The notes beneath the pieces were generated by a model. It saw only the letters and a program-made list of their open reading frames with translations. It searched no databases and was not told the origin of the DNA. Below are positions 32,467 through 42,418 of a DNA stretch of 64,000 nucleotides, in pieces. The position numbers and the translations under genes are program-made. Source of the stretch: Blepharisma japonicum. Taxonomy: Eukaryota; Ciliophora; Heterotrichea; Heterotrichida; Blepharismidae. Positions within the stretch are counted from its first letter, which is position 1. Each line of letters starts with the position of its first letter. Location: contig CATKHK010000005.1 of assembly GCA_949751835.1 (NCBI GenBank), positions 372,001-436,000 of the forward strand, in the 5' to 3' direction.

Positions 32467-33228
32467 ATGGAGGCTCAAGAAAACCAAGCTGGTGGACACA
32501 CTGGAAGATTCGTCCAAAGAGATGGGAAAATCCTTAAAAAAGCTAAAGCTCCAGAAAGAGCTTTCTATGCTTTCCTTTATTCTCCTGAGCTTCAAGATGA
32601 GCACTTAATTGAATTCAGAAAATTCCCTCCAGCATATTATGGCACTGAAACAGTCAATGGCAAAATTCACATGATTTTAGAAGACTTGACAGTAAATTAC
32701 CAACACGCAAGCATTCTTGACTGCAAATTAGGCAGAATCACATACAGCAGAGACCAAGCTCAAATAAAAATCGACCATCAAATTACCAAACAATCTACCA
32801 CTACAAGTGGAAGTTTAGGATTCAGGATAGCAGGACTCTGCATAAAAGATGATGCTGGAAATATCACTGAATCTTGGTCTCACCACGGAAAGCATTTAAA
32901 CATTAACAAAGACAATATTTATGAGCAATTCTTGAAAGTAGTTACCAGAAATGGACAAATTCAGGCACACGTCATAAATAAGTTTATAGCTGATACTGAA
33001 GAAATCCTTGATTGGTGGAGAAAACAAAGATCAAAGCACTTCATTACAACTTCTTTGTTATATATTAATGGGGTTAATGGCTACCAAACAAGAATTGTTG
33101 ATTTTTCAAGAGTTTATGATGCAGAAGGGGTAGAAGATAATAGTAATTTCTAAGTAGATGTGATTGAAGGACTTGAAAATGTCATCAGAATATGGCATCA
33201 GGTGAAGCAAGTAAGTGGCTTAGAGTAA
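32467..33228 (+). CDS. Inositol polyphosphate kinase family protein, one intron
   Basis: 248 residues after removal of the 15-nt intron 33143-33157. Family motifs: MILEDLTVNY (72), the substrate-binding PxxxDxKxG motif present as ASILDCKLG (81-89, with Ala in place of Pro), TSGSLGFRIAGL, TTSLLYINGVNG, and IVDFSRV for the metal-binding DFG-like site. The spliced C-terminus EGLENVIRIWHQV matches the family's ending, where a helix follows a GLxNLI motif. This supports the intron, because retention would truncate the protein. The family includes IPMK, IP3K and IP6K, which make higher inositol phosphates and pyrophosphates. The small size resembles the minimal IPK forms of protists. Confidence 0.88.
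33143..33157 (+). other. 15-nt intron (phase 1)
   Basis: GTAATTTCTAAGTAG. Retention creates in-frame TAA at intron bases 9-11. Removal adds 24 residues that match the conserved end of inositol polyphosphate kinases. Confidence 0.9.
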
Positions 33229-33572
33229 TTAAGTCTATTATTTAAATTAATGCATATCAAGAATCTAAAAAATATATTTGTTTAACTTAGTTTATTTATA
33301 TCAGATTATAACCATTTTATTATTTCTAAAATTAATCAACAAACCTTCACTCCCTTAAAAATTAATATAATTTTTTGTTATATAATTCTAAATATTTATA
33401 TAATTTTTTGATATAAATATATGAAGTTTATATATAAATGTATGCAATATTATGGCTCTAGAAAACTCAAATAATTTTTAAAATTTTTATACCAGAATTT
33501 AGGTTAATTATATGGGGGCATATTAAGTTAATTTTAATAGGTTAATAAAACATTATAATTTCTTCAAAGAAG
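33229..33572. other. Intergenic, very AT-rich
   Basis: Contains several TATATAA-like stretches around 33365-33455 and nothing else recognised. Confidence 0.6.
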
Positions 33573-34907
33573 ATGCTTTTAGATTCTGAATACTCTTCAC
33601 AAACAACTGACACAAATGGAGATCCCATTTATAAATTTCAAGATGAAGACGAAGAATGCCTGGTTGTCAACACCACTTTTCCAAGCCAAACAGATCCAAT
33701 TCCTCCTCCAACAGATAAAAAAGAAAATAAAGAAGTAAAACACGCTGTAAAAAAGTCAGCAACTAAAATTATTTTTGATTCATCACAGCCCCAATTTAAT
33801 GAAAATAAAGAAATTTTGGATTCTTCGAACGAAAAGATGGATCTCGATCAGGATTCTGAAAACAAAACAGTTAAGCACGCTGTTAAGAAATGCGCAACAA
33901 AGGTAGTTTTTGAAGAAGGGGAAAGTCAGATGAATGAGGGAAAAAAACAGAAAAGGAAAAAGAAAGGTGAAAGCGAAAATTTTGAGGCATCTCAAGAAAC
34001 CAAGGGGAAAATAGGGAAAAAGCGCTACAGAAAAGGCAATAAAGATGCAGATATTAATGATCCTAACAAAAAACAAAAAAGTAGCAAAGAGTCTGAATCG
34101 GAGCCAAAATCAGATGGAGAGACTGATAATAACTCTGATGGGTTAGTTCTTAAAGTAAAGGGGACTAAGGAACACGAAACAGTAGCACACGAAGAAAATG
34201 AAAGCAATCCTCCAAAAGAAAATCCTAGTGGCAGTGAGGTATTAGCTCCTCAGCAAGAAACCAAGCCTAACGCAGAAGATGAAGAAGCAATTCTTACAGC
34301 AAGCACGAGAGAAATTGGTGCTTTAAAGGTTTTTGAAGATAAAGCAACAAAAAAAAGATCAAAGGTATCAAAAAGACCGAAATTCCAGCCATGGCTTCCA
34401 AGGCCATATAAAAAAATTTCTAAGCCACAACCTAAGCCTCCACAAGAAATCCCCATGGTTGATAAAATATCGGCCCTAAATCAGTTGAAAATTGGGTATA
34501 TGAACAAAAAGAAAATTGCAATGGCAAAGCTAGAAAATATAAAGGGAGAATATAGTCAAGTTAAAGATGAAAACATTCAAGAATCTCAATTAAGAATTTT
34601 CAATGAAGATATACAATTAAAAATGCAAAACAACGAGCCTGGTACGCTAAGTGATCTTTGCAGAAGGCTTAAGACTTTCCTTAGAGATAACGCTCAAGTT
34701 GGATTAAATTCTTACATACTAAAAAATATCGAAGATTTGTACATTTTATTCAATAGAAATGAAATTCCTTATGATGATTTGCCCAGTATAGTATTGAATA
34801 GGTCATCAATTTATAGAGAAGGAGATGCTAGAAAGAAAGCCAAATTAGATCCAGATACAAAGAAAAGCGATGAAGTTGACTATTCGTTCCATCCAAGCAA
34901 GGCGTAA
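33573..34907 (+). CDS. Hypothetical acidic/basic nuclear-type protein with an internal repeat
   Basis: A continuous frame of 444 residues without TGA. The N-terminal third holds a direct duplication: VKHAVKKSATKIIFD near residue 55 and VKHAVKKCATKVVFE near 100. Each is followed by a related acidic stretch. The middle is rich in lysine/glutamate (KKQKRKKKGESENF; KKQKSSKESESEPKS) with several likely nuclear localisation signals. The last 150 residues are helical and more ordered (MVDKISALNQLKIGYMNKKK, LSDLCRRLKTFLRDN). No family was recognised. A nuclear or nucleolar role is inferred only from composition. Confidence 0.75.
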   Translation: MLLDSEYSSQTTDTNGDPIYKFQDEDEECLVVNTTFPSQTDPIPPPTDKKENKEVKHAVKKSATKIIFDSSQPQFNENKEILDSSNEKMDLDQDSENKTVKHAVKKCATKVVFEEGESQMNEGKKQKRKKKGESENFEASQETKGKIGKKRYRKGNKDADINDPNKKQKSSKESESEPKSDGETDNNSDGLVLKVKGTKEHETVAHEENESNPPKENPSGSEVLAPQQETKPNAEDEEAILTASTREIGALKVFEDKATKKRSKVSKRPKFQPWLPRPYKKISKPQPKPPQEIPMVDKISALNQLKIGYMNKKKIAMAKLENIKGEYSQVKDENIQESQLRIFNEDIQLKMQNNEPGTLSDLCRRLKTFLRDNAQVGLNSYILKNIEDLYILFNRNEIPYDDLPSIVLNRSSIYREGDARKKAKLDPDTKKSDEVDYSFHPSKA

Positions 34908-35118
34908 TAATATATAAGATTTTGTAAGTATTCAATAAGTTTAAGTAGAAATTCCATTGGATAGACTAAAATATAAAAGAGTGTAGTAGGATGCTTCAAT
35001 GAAAAATTAGGGGCTGTGTGCGAATAGCTTTATCCTAGCAATATATACAAAAATAAACTAAACTCGGATTCAAAAGATATCAGAAATTTCGGTCTTAACT
35101 TTTGCAAAAAATAAATCA
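34908..35118. other. Intergenic
   Basis: Between the nuclear-type protein and a small minus-strand open frame. It could hold a second exon of that frame (35060-35103). Nothing else was seen. Confidence 0.4.
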
Positions 35119-35241
35119 CTAGTTAAGCCAGCACTCCTTTAAAACATAGAATTCAATCCAATCCCTGATATAATCTAAATCTCTTTCTTTATTTTCATTT
35201 TTCTCAAATTCCCTATAATTTAACTCCCTTCAAATCTCCAT
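35119..35241 (-). CDS. Possible very small protein, 40 residues
   Basis: The minus-strand frame MEIWRELNYREFEKNENKER... starts with ATG at 35241 and ends in TAG at 35119, including one TGA=Trp. Its composition is clearly coding-like (DLDYIRDWIEFYVLKE). A 16-base GTGCTGGCTTAACTAG could be an intron over the stop; removing it would continue as DDLFFAKVKTEISDIFWIRV and end at 35058. The donor GTG is atypical. Whether the short or the longer version is real is open. It is divergent from CLASP with an 85-base gap. Confidence 0.35.
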
Positions 35242-35326
35242 TTATGATACAAATCTCCCACATCCCATTAAAAAGAGCAAAGAACATTCTTAATTTAATT
35301 ATTTATTAATTTTTCGAATAATAATT

Positions 35327-37921
35327 ATGAAAAGCGAACCCAAACTTATACTTAATTCAGAGCAAGATTTAGAACGAGAATTTACCATGATCAGCACTAC
35401 ACTTGCGGATATAAGTAAGCTCTAATTAGAGACTGATTGGAATATGCGTATAAATGCTTTAAAACGAATGCAAACCATCATCACATCCGGAGGACCTTCA
35501 TTCGAGAATTTTATTAGTTTGTTCTTAAAATTCATCAACCCTCTCTCAGTCCAGCTTAATGATCTTAGGTCAGCCATAGTAAAAGAAGCTGCCAAAACAG
35601 CCTCAATTGCAGCTCAAACCTTAGGCGATTCCTTTGAAAATTGCGCTGAAAGGCTTGGTGATACCCTTTTTCGAGTTCTTAACTCAGGGACCAAAATAAT
35701 TGCTGACACCGGCCACCAGTGTTTGCTAGAAATTATTGATGCGGTGACGTGTTGGAGACTGATTCCTAAAACAGTAGAGCAATTTACAAATAAAAACGCA
35801 AGCATAAGGATAAGAGCTTCACAGTATTTAAAAATGATGCTTGAAAAATACCCAGTGGAGTTATTTGAATATGCGTGCTCAATAAAAAATGGGTTTATTG
35901 AGATGGTTGAGCAAGGGCTGACGCTTGCAGTAGCTGATGCAGCTGCAGATGCAAGAGCGTTTGGAAGACAAGCGTTCTTGGCATATAGAAATCTGTATCC
36001 TGATAGAGCAAATAGGCTCTTTATAAGGTTTGATAATTCGGTGCAAAGGGCATTTGGAGACATTCAAGGAGCAATCCAAGTTTCAGCTGCTTTGGCATCA
36101 AATACTCCTAAGAGGTCTACATCAGCTAAAGGACCTAGAACATCATTAAAAAGTCCTGTAGTCAAAAATAAGCAGCCAAGGGAGTCAACATTTACTGAAG
36201 AATCTCCAAAACTGCCGGAAAAAATCATAAACTCCCCTAAACGAGTAAAATCAGCATTACCGAACGGTCTTCCAAAACTTAATGAAAAGAAAAAAGAAGC
36301 TCCCCTTAAAGCTGAAGCAGAAATGTCTATAAAAACTATGCCAGAGTCTGCTTTTAAAGCCATATCTGACTATGGGTCCACAGGTGGCAGTGCAAATATC
36401 GGAGATTTAATTAGACCTCCCCCTACAAAAGAAAGAAAGCCTGAACTAGAAATCCCTGAAAAAATCAATATTGAAGATCCGGCTACCAAATTTGAATTTA
36501 TCATAGAAAAAACCTATCATGAAAATTGATCAACACGGCTCAATTCTTTTGAAAGACTGGCAAAACAGTTTAAAGATGCTGACCGTGACGTTTATATCGA
36601 GTTATTATCTAATTACCAAGACTTGTGGGAGAAGTTCATTATGGCTCATATAGAGCATATAAATGATTCAAATTTCAAGGTATCAGTGGCTTCTTTGGAG
36701 TCCTTAAAAACAACCGTTGAGCTATTTCCTGAGAAAGTCAGCTTTTCGCTAGAAAAACTTATACCAAAGCTACTGACTTGCATGGGAGATAATAACAATA
36801 ATGTGTCTTCTAAAGGAAATGAGTTAATTGAATTGATTCTTGACATTTATATCCCAGAAGACCTATTAACTTTGCTATTGAGGTATTCTCCAGCAGAAAT
36901 GAAGCCGCGCACAAAAGCAAAACTCATTGAATTCTACGAGACCTTAGCCAGATCCTCCACAGATTTTTTTTCTTCGCAGCTTAACGCCAAGCAATTCATA
37001 ACTCGACTGATTGCTCTGCTTAAAGACAACACAAATAGACAATCAATTCAACAAATTGTATCTACAATTGAGACATCAATTGAAGCCAACCCCAATACGA
37101 CGCTTAATGCAGTGGCTGACTTGCCTCCACAAGATCTGGCATTCTTCAGAAGATGCTTGCAAGACGTAGGATCGAGTTTGGAAGCCGATATAAGAGCTTT
37201 TATGAGAAGGTCGACACCTGTGGAAAATATAAAGCAGGAGGAAACTAAACAAAACTCAGTAATAAAGACAATTATAAGCCAATGCCAAGCTTCAGGAGCG
37301 GTAAGATATGATGGATTGAAAAAGATTCAAAAACTTAACGAAACCAATAGTGACTCTTCAATATGAACTGACAATTTAGGAAACATAGTTAAAGTTTGTT
37401 TAGAATGTCTAAACGATGAAGCCTTATCCATTAGAGATTGTGCTTTACAAGTCCTTAAAGAAATTTTCAGAAATCACAGTGCAGGGCTTGCTGACATCAT
37501 AAAAGAGTGCTTAACATCTCTAGCCAAAGGGTTTTATTTCGAAGAAAGACATATGCTGCAAGCAACTGAAGAAGCTATAGAAGAATTGATTTCAAACCAA
37601 AATCCTTCTCTTTTAATTCCCATTCTCCTAGAATTTATTGCCAAAGAAGAAATCCCAGCGATCCAAGCGTTTATCAGACAGTTAACAAAAGCTGTGAAAA
37701 GATGTCCAGCAGATAAACTGTCAGGACTAATGAGAATTGTGATTAATCAAATGAAGGAATCGTTTAATCATAGCAATGCTGATGTAAGGAAATCTGTGGT
37801 TTTTTGCCTTGTTGAAATCCATTATATTTTGAGAGAAGGGTTTGATATATATTTAGAAGAGCTGAGCCCAAGCCAGCAAAAATTGGTGACAATATATATA
37901 CAAAGAAGAATTTTAACTTAA
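35327..37921 (+). CDS. CLASP-family microtubule regulator, one intron
   Basis: About 859 residues, with intron 35415-35429 removed and TGA=Trp at 36527 and 37364. Two TOG/HEAT arrays are visible. The first, about 20-240, contains DWNMRINALKRMQTIITSGG, LNDLRSAIVKEAAKTASIAAQ and the CLASP-typical GTKIIADTGHQCLLEI. The second, from about 395 on, contains WSTRLNSFERLAKQF, FKVSVASLESLKTTVELFPE and NNNVSSKGNELIELILD. They are separated by a basic serine/proline linker (TPKRSTSAKGPRTSLKSPV), the usual microtubule-lattice contact. CLASPs promote microtubule rescue and stabilisation, and cortical microtubules are abundant in heterotrichs. Motifs are strong, so the family call is firm. Confidence 0.9.
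35415..35429 (+). other. 15-nt intron (phase 1)
   Basis: GTAAGCTCTAATTAG in the CLASP gene. Retention gives TAA at intron bases 9-11. Removal joins the short first exon to the TOG region. Confidence 0.9.
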
Positions 37922-38045
37922 AATTACCGTTAAGGATATTTAACATTAAAATAATGTGTAAAATTCGATTTTGTGTTTTAAATGTAATAATAAATAGTAT
38001 TTTAAATATCTTTAAAAATCATCACTATTTACATAAGATCTGATA

Positions 38046-38792
38046 TTAGATGTACCGCGGAAGGTTTATTTCGAAAGAAGTTTGTGATAAAGACTCTTTA
38101 GACGAACTTTTCGACCCCGCAAGCACAGAAGAATTATGAGCATCACTTATTTTGAAATAGTCTTTTTCTTCCTTTCTCTGCTTTTTATATCTGCTATTAG
38201 CCTTTTCCTTCTTTTTTGGTGAAAAACTTAAGAGTTTATGCCTCGAAGAATTAAAATCTTCATATGGATAGCTATCAATATAAACATATTTTCCTAATAA
38301 AGTCTTCTTTAGCTTTGGATTCTGCTGGACACGAGTGGAATAATGAGAAAAAGGTCTTGCTGATTGGTAGCTTTTTTGAGTTATTGCAGAAACTTTCAGC
38401 TTTGATTTTTTGTCGACTTTTTCACCTAAAATAGAAAAAGAGGGCTGAGAAAATTTGTGGGATCGTGGTATGTAATCAGGGGAAATACAGGAAGATCTTG
38501 CTACTTTTACTGGGGAAGAAGGGCGAGATCTCAGCTTGTTGTAAAGGGCTCTGTATTTAGGTTGTGGGATAGGGAAGTTGTGGCTTTGGGCTCTTTTGTG
38601 AGAAGGCTTGGGATCTAAAGTAATGTTTCTTGGGGTGCCTGAATTTGATGTGCATTGAATTCCGACTGATGAAGGATTTTGGTGGCTTTGAAAACTTTGC
38701 TTTAAGCCTGGCTTATAAGAAATAAATCAATCCAAAGCTTCGACAGACTCGAAAACTGGCTTTTTAGGTGATTTCTTCTGAAATGTTTGCAT
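38046..38792 (-). CDS. Hypothetical basic low-complexity protein, 248 residues
   Basis: ATG at 38792 to TAA at 38046, with one TGA=Trp at residue 22 (EALDWFISYK) and no later Met, so a standard-code search misses it. It is rich in Ser, Lys, Tyr and Gln: KKSPKKPVFESVEALDW at the start, SHKRAQSHNFPIPQPKYRAL in the middle and KKKEKANSRYKKQRKEEKDY near the end. No domain, signal peptide or membrane helix. The long open frame with balanced codon use makes it very likely real. It is convergent with CLASP, with 124 bases between the stops, and divergent from the GST gene, about 135 bases from its start. Confidence 0.72.
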
Positions 38793-38927
38793 ATAACCGC
38801 AATTTAACTCTTTTTATTTAAAGATATATAAAAATAACCAGGATGGCCAAAGTAATAAAGATTTATTTTATTTTTATTGTTAAAAGATATTTCAGATATA
38901 AATACTAATTTAAATAATTATTTTCTG

Positions 38928-39551
38928 ATGCTAGATGAAATAACACTGCATGGATTTGAGACAGTTGACTCTGCAGAGCCTGCCAGATTAATGTTAATCT
39001 ATCATGGTACAAGCTTTACAAATGATCGGATTGCTCTAGAAGAGTGGCCAGCTCTGAGAGACACAGGATTTTCAGAATTTGATTTATTACCAGTTTTGAG
39101 CATGGATGGTGTTTCTATGGTCGGGGCTTATCCAATATTTCTTTATATTTCCAGAAAGCTAGGTTATTATCCTCAAAATGTGCGAGACGAATACTTTGTT
39201 GACTCTATATGTGAGTTTATTTCTCATATCTCAGAATTCTTCATTGAAATGAAAGATAAAGATATGGACTGAATCACAAGATTTTCTCAAGAAAAGCTTC
39301 CTGATCTGTTGAAAAAGATTGAAAATATTATCATAAAGAATAATAATGGGAATGGGTGGTTTGTAGGAGATAATATCACCTTAGCTGATTTTGTAGTTTT
39401 TGATTTTATGTGAAATTTTCTATTAAAACCAGGAAAAATCGAAGCATATGGACTACTTGTAAGCGAATCTTCTCCAAAAGTAATGGGGTGGACTTGTAGG
39501 ATGATAAAAGAGTCTCCATCTTTAGCAAAATATATCCAAGCCATTCCATAA
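38928..39551 (+). CDS. Glutathione S-transferase
   Basis: 207 residues with TGA=Trp at 39271 and 39412. The N-terminal thioredoxin-like domain shows SAEPARLMLIYHG, EEWPALRDTGF, DLLPVLSMDG and the glutathione-contact region VGAYPIFLYISRKLG. The C-terminal helical domain has the N-capping/hydrophobic staple motif GWFVGDNITLADFVVFD. The layout is like sigma/mu-type cytosolic GSTs, which conjugate glutathione to electrophiles. The catalytic Tyr expected near the start is not obvious (ITLHGFETVD). The ATG at 38928 is chosen because it begins the domain; the upstream ATG at 38843 is followed by a stretch that does not look coding. Confidence 0.85.
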
Positions 39552-39605
39552 TGTCTTCATAGTAAAATAAAATGAAAATTTAAATAGTTAAGAAAATGAT
39601 TATTC

Positions 39606-40370
39606 TTAAATCTTATTTCCCTTTCTTGCCTGGTGGCCTCTGAAATTGGATTGAATTTTTAAGGCAGCTTGTGTTTGACTGACTTCTACAGGTCTGAATC
39701 CTGCCCACAAGTTATCAAAATAATTGATATATTGCTGGCATATCTCAGGGTCATGAACGACAACTAAGTTTTCTTGGTTTGCATTAACAGCTTGGACAGT
39801 CCAGTTGAAGCTTCCAGTGATCAAGATTTCTTTATCAATAACCACAAATTTATTATGCATATGAGCATCAGGATTTGTGTCAGTTTCTGTTGGAATTCCA
39901 TGATCTCTGATATATTGAATATCTGAGCCGATTTGCTTCATGCACTCATCATCTGAAATTACTTTAACAGCGACACCTCTGTCATGAGCTCTAGTGACTG
40001 CATCTCTAAGATGGTTATTTGTGATGGTAAAGACACACACATATAATTCTCTTTGAGCTCTATCAAGCCATTGAATTAATCTTTGTTCGGAGGTAGGGTC
40101 TGGGAAGAACAAAGCTTCTCTTGCTTTAGGAAGTGGACGCATTAGATTCTCTTGAAGGGCTAATACATAAGCCTCAAGCCATCTCAGAGCTTCTTTGTCT
40201 GCATCTAACTGGACATGTCTAGATGCAACTTCAAAGATAGCTCTAGAGAGTCTACTAAGGCCAGCTGAAGTGCCTGATGTTCCTTTCAATCCTTGGACAA
40301 ATTCTCTTAGAATTTCTGGAGAGGTATTTCCGTATTTACTTTCAAGGAAGGCTTTAAAGGCATCAGACAT
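39606..40370 (-). CDS. PLD6/Zucchini-like phospholipase-D family protein with C-terminal IQ motif
   Basis: 254 residues. A single HKD-type active site is intact: HNKFVVID (HxKx4D) followed by GSFNWTVQA. Upstream are LIQWLDRAQRELYVCVFTIT and DRGVAVKVISDDE, typical of the PLD fold. PLD6 (mitoPLD/Zucchini) has one HKD motif and dimerises, and animal forms hydrolyse cardiolipin or process piRNA precursors. The N-terminal 80 residues are helical, with no obvious membrane anchor. The C-terminus ALKIQSNFRGHQARKG is an IQ motif for calmodulin binding, which is not part of animal PLD6. An in-frame ATG at 40427 would add 19 residues; 40370 fits the local leader pattern. Confidence 0.85.
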   Translation of the reverse strand: MSDAFKAFLESKYGNTSPEILREFVQGLKGTSGTSAGLSRLSRAIFEVASRHVQLDADKEALRWLEAYVLALQENLMRPLPKAREALFFPDPTSEQRLIQWLDRAQRELYVCVFTITNNHLRDAVTRAHDRGVAVKVISDDECMKQIGSDIQYIRDHGIPTETDTNPDAHMHNKFVVIDKEILITGSFNWTVQAVNANQENLVVVHDPEICQQYINYFDNLWAGFRPVEVSQTQAALKIQSNFRGHQARKGNKI

Positions 40371-40957
40371 TTTAATTATAACTGGCCATTGTTTGGATGA
40401 ATTAAAATGAGATTTTATTAGGCCCATGCTGTAGAGGAAATTATTTTAATTTAAAATACTTGGAAATAATCAAATAATTCTTTTTTGGAAAAAATATTAA
40501 ATTCGGAAAAATAAGTTAGATAATTAAAATTGGCGGATAATATTGAAATCAGATATTTTTGTGGAAAGATACTCAAATTTTACTTTAGCGAGAATTTAGG
40601 CACTCTAAAACTATGATGATGGTGCAATAATTATATAAAATTATGCCTACTGGTACAAATTTGTGATGATCCAATTTACAGAAAATACCCTCTATACTAT
40701 TTTCCTTCCAAAATTTCGATTTAGCCTGCTTGATTAGTGGATTAAATATATATTTCCTGCAGGATAATTTTAAATTTCTGTTAAAAGTTAAAAAATATCT
40801 TAAATCTTCTTAACAATTTTTTATTTTTTGAGTCTTTGCTTAGTCTTTTCTCACCTAGATCTAATTTCTTCTGAAAGCCATTCTAATCTGCTTTAATCTA
40901 GTAAACAAATAATTTCTTTGTGGTGATTTCGAGAGGAGAAATTGTTGGCTTAGATAA
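40371..40957. other. Intergenic, about 590 bases
   Basis: Divergent spacer between the PLD-like and PAS-like genes, AT-rich. No supported coding frame, RNA gene or repeat was seen. Confidence 0.55.
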
Positions 40958-41872
40958 ATGGAAATATCGAATATCGAACTCCAGCTTAAGGATATCTTAG
41001 CTCACTTAGATTCGGATACAAGCTTACTCAGACTTCAGGAATTTCTCGCATCTCAACATAATTTGAAGTTTGCGTTGTCCAATCCAACAACCCGTGACCT
41101 TCTGAATCTGATCTCCATTCACCTTAAAAAGCACATATTACCAGCCAACCTTTTTCACTCCATACAAACATATCTTGCAAGAGATTCTGAAAATGCAGTA
41201 AATGAGAGTAAAGCAAGGTCAGTACACGACATCAGAGGGAATTTGATTTGGATGGATTCCAAATGTGAAAGCCTATTCAAATTAAATTTTCAACGATTGA
41301 AAAAGTCAAATCTCTTTCAGCTCATGAGTCAAAACAGTCTGAATTACTTATATATGAAGCATGGGCAATATATAATGGGAGATGGTAAACCTAAGGTCAT
41401 TACTTATGAACTTCAAGATACAGAAACCACACTGACAAGCCGATGTAGTCCTTTAATTTTCAAAGACAGTGCAGGTAACCTAACGTTTGGAGTTTTGTTA
41501 GAATCAAGAGAAGCCAGACATAAAATAAGTGACCAGCCAAAAGAAAACTTTAAATTATCAAGTGCATACAGAATAAGTAGAGATATGAGCTCATCCTCTC
41601 CTGGCTTTTTTTATAATATTGGCTTATTTTCTCCATCAAACACTACTCCATACGAAGACTCAGAGTTATTTAAAAGGCCAAATTTATCCCCGAATCCAAC
41701 CCCCGGGCCGAATAATTGCCAAAATAAAATGGTTCCTTCATCAGACATTAGTTTTGGTCCTGGTGAGATTGATAACGAAATTTATAGCTTGACACCGCTT
41801 TTAGCAAATCAAATGCAATTGCCTACAAAAAGAAGGAGAACAAATAATATTAAAATTACTGAGTTTATATAA
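40958..41872 (+). CDS. PAS-like sensor/regulatory protein
   Basis: A continuous 304-residue frame. Residues 1-75 are helical. Residues 85-195 resemble a PAS fold (VHDIRGNLIWMDSKCESLFK, then LKKSNLFQLMSQNSLNYLYM and SPLIFKDSAGNLTFGVLLES). The rest is a serine/proline-rich tail ending in KRRRTNN, a probable nuclear localisation signal. PAS domains bind small ligands or partners. The protein could be a regulatory factor, but no DNA-binding domain is visible. The PAS assignment is by eye. Confidence 0.65.
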   Translation: MEISNIELQLKDILAHLDSDTSLLRLQEFLASQHNLKFALSNPTTRDLLNLISIHLKKHILPANLFHSIQTYLARDSENAVNESKARSVHDIRGNLIWMDSKCESLFKLNFQRLKKSNLFQLMSQNSLNYLYMKHGQYIMGDGKPKVITYELQDTETTLTSRCSPLIFKDSAGNLTFGVLLESREARHKISDQPKENFKLSSAYRISRDMSSSSPGFFYNIGLFSPSNTTPYEDSELFKRPNLSPNPTPGPNNCQNKMVPSSDISFGPGEIDNEIYSLTPLLANQMQLPTKRRRTNNIKITEFI

Positions 41873-42134
41873 ATTATTAATCTGTGATTTTGAACTAAAT
41901 CCAAAACAGTTTTGGTTTATGGAATTATTTATAGAGACAGAAATTTAAATGAATTTATGAAGACTATCAATTTACATTAACAATTAGTAAAGCTTGAATT
42001 ATTTTATGGATTCTTACTAAGTTTCTATGCTGTGTGGTTTGGGATTAAGCAAAAGTCAACATAATTTAATTCTTCAAATGCTAGCTTATATAAATTAATC
42101 CGATAATTTCACTATAAAAATACTGATTATATAA

Positions 42135-42356
42135 TTATTCAACCCATGCGTATATTGTTGCTGAGATTGTGCATAATGCAAGACCTATAGCAAGAAAAAT
42201 GCAAAAATAATGCACTACATTCAGTTTCGTTTCAATTTCAAAGTCTTCCTCTATGTCTGGCTCTCCTTTGTCTTCTTCGTCAATTAATAACCCCTTAATC
42301 TTATGGTTCTTTCCATTAGATAGCATATGTTCTCTTTGACTGTCTAGGCTGGACAT
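42135..42356 (-). CDS. Small tail-anchored membrane protein, hypothetical
   Basis: 73 residues. The N-terminal 45 are hydrophilic and acidic (LLIDEEDKGEPDIEEDFEIE). One transmembrane helix lies at the C-terminus (VVHYFCIFLAIGLALCTISATIYAW) with only two residues after it, which is the tail-anchor layout. No family was recognised. It is tandem with the EF-hand/WD40 gene's 3' end, about 60 bases apart on the same strand. Confidence 0.6.
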   Translation of the reverse strand: MSSLDSQREHMLSNGKNHKIKGLLIDEEDKGEPDIEEDFEIETKLNVVHYFCIFLAIGLALCTISATIYAWVE

Positions 42357-42418
42357 TTATATTCTCATGTTTTATTCAACAACCAAATCCTCTTTTAATT
42401 ACATATAAATAATTTAAA

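Noticed and set aside
33783-34456. Minus-strand open frames rich in Phe, Leu and Ser opposite the charged nuclear-type protein
   Set aside because: They are antisense shadows of lysine- and glutamate-rich codons.
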